Part shown: piece after piece, positions 6,535 to 6,781 of the stretch
How positions within the stretch are numbered: the stretch's first letter is position 1
Layout of the letters: the number at the start of each line of letters is the position of its first letter
NCBI GenBank assembly: GCA_023264315.1
Contig: JALQST010000171.1
Location: forward strand, 1-6,781
Direction: 5' to 3'
Source of the DNA: Nodosilinea sp. BSH.14
Lineage (GTDB): Bacteria > Cyanobacteriota > Cyanobacteriia > Phormidesmidales > Phormidesmidaceae
DNA: 6,781 nt
Program-made: the position numbers and the translations under genes
The notes under the pieces: generated by a model
Seen by the model: the letters and a program-made list of their open reading frames with translations, nothing else
Databases searched by the model: none
What the model was told of the DNA's origin: nothing

Positions 6535-6566
6535 CTAGGGCATCGCCCCTAGAAAGTTGTCCCTAG
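6535..6566 (+). repeat. CTAGGG / CCCTAG inverted repeat with a second CCCTAG copy
   Basis: CTAGGG (6535-6540) can pair with CCCTAG at 6547-6552 across a six-base loop, or with the second CCCTAG at 6561-6566. The second pairing takes in the first two bases of an AGGAG sequence (6565-6569) just before the right-edge coding frame. Two exclusive foldings are thus possible in the leader. Whether the cell uses this is unknown. Confidence 0.35.
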
Positions 6567-6582
6567 GAGAGGGTTCCTCGGT

Positions 6583-6781
6583 ATTGCCTATGCTGGCCAG
6601 CAGGTCAAGGACTACCTCCTAGCCCAGGGCTGCGACGACCTCTGGCCCCAGGTTAAAACCCGTAAAGCCCTACAAACCCTGGGCCGATTTCCGCTGTATC
6701 TCACCCTGCTGGTGGCGCTGGCCCCCGCCCTCGGCCCTGAGATCGACGCCATCACCGGACAAGAGGCCCTAGTACGCACCT
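6583..6781 (+). CDS. 5' part of an unknown protein gene with no standard start codon, cut by window edge
   Basis: A frame open from 6553 to the window end reads IAYAGQQVKDYLLAQGCDDL from 6583, then WPQVKTRKALQTLGRF and a hydrophobic stretch PLYLTLLVALAPALG, ending in DAITGQEALVRT. Third positions are strongly G/C-rich as in the neighbours, and the other frames are interrupted or arginine-rich, so this is very likely coding. An in-frame TAG at 6550-6552 blocks extension upstream. No ATG, GTG or TTG occurs until GTG at 6712, which would discard well-biased sequence. Three readings are possible. The gene may start at ATT 6583, nine bases after AGAGGG. A short ATG frame at 6516-6566 may join it through a +1 shift at CCC-TAG. 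Or the 5' end may be decayed or carry a sequencing error. I do not recognise the protein. Confidence 0.6.
   Translation, partial: MAYAGQQVKDYLLAQGCDDLWPQVKTRKALQTLGRFPLYLTLLVALAPALGPEIDAITGQEALVRT

Noticed and set aside
6480..6600. Possible tRNA or structured RNA gene before the right-edge frame
   Set aside because: The short hairpins there do not form a cloverleaf and no T-loop GTTCGA-type sequence is present.

Overview
The window looks like chromosomal DNA of a GC-rich cyanobacterium. The strongest sign is the 5' two thirds of chlB (light-independent protochlorophyllide reductase) in its cyanobacterial form. A cyanobacterial-looking 438-residue unknown protein, murF and a type IV prepilin peptidase agree with this. 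I did not find the HIP1 octamer (GCGATCGC) that is common in many cyanobacteria, while GGATCC is somewhat over-represented. A high-GC filamentous lineage of the Leptolyngbya type is possible, but that is a guess.

Layout. Bases 1-848 (minus) are chlB, cut by the left edge, with a clear ribosome binding site and a hairpin in its 197-base leader region. Bases 1046-2362 (minus) hold a GTG-started 438-residue protein of unknown function that reads toward chlB. The next gap, about 530 bases, separates divergent genes. It contains a short plus-strand frame (2471-2620, 49 residues) behind a perfect AGGAGG, followed by a stretch of lower GC with weak promoter-like elements. murF (2893-4254, plus) follows, and its stop overlaps by four bases with the stop of the convergent prepilin peptidase gene (4251-5063, minus). 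Divergent from that gene is a 239-residue membrane-anchored unknown protein (5181-5900, plus), then a 169-residue glycine-rich membrane protein (5960-6469, plus). At the right edge a well-biased open frame (about 6583-6781, plus) enters with no ATG, GTG or TTG to start it. Its leader carries repeated CTAGGG/CCCTAG motifs.

The genes do not form one pathway: chlorophyll synthesis, peptidoglycan precursor synthesis and pilin processing sit side by side as housekeeping genes. I see no CRISPR array, insertion sequence, tRNA, rRNA or recognisable defence or biosynthetic cluster. The points most worth a second look are the 49-codon frame with the ideal ribosome binding site and the start-less coding frame at the right edge.
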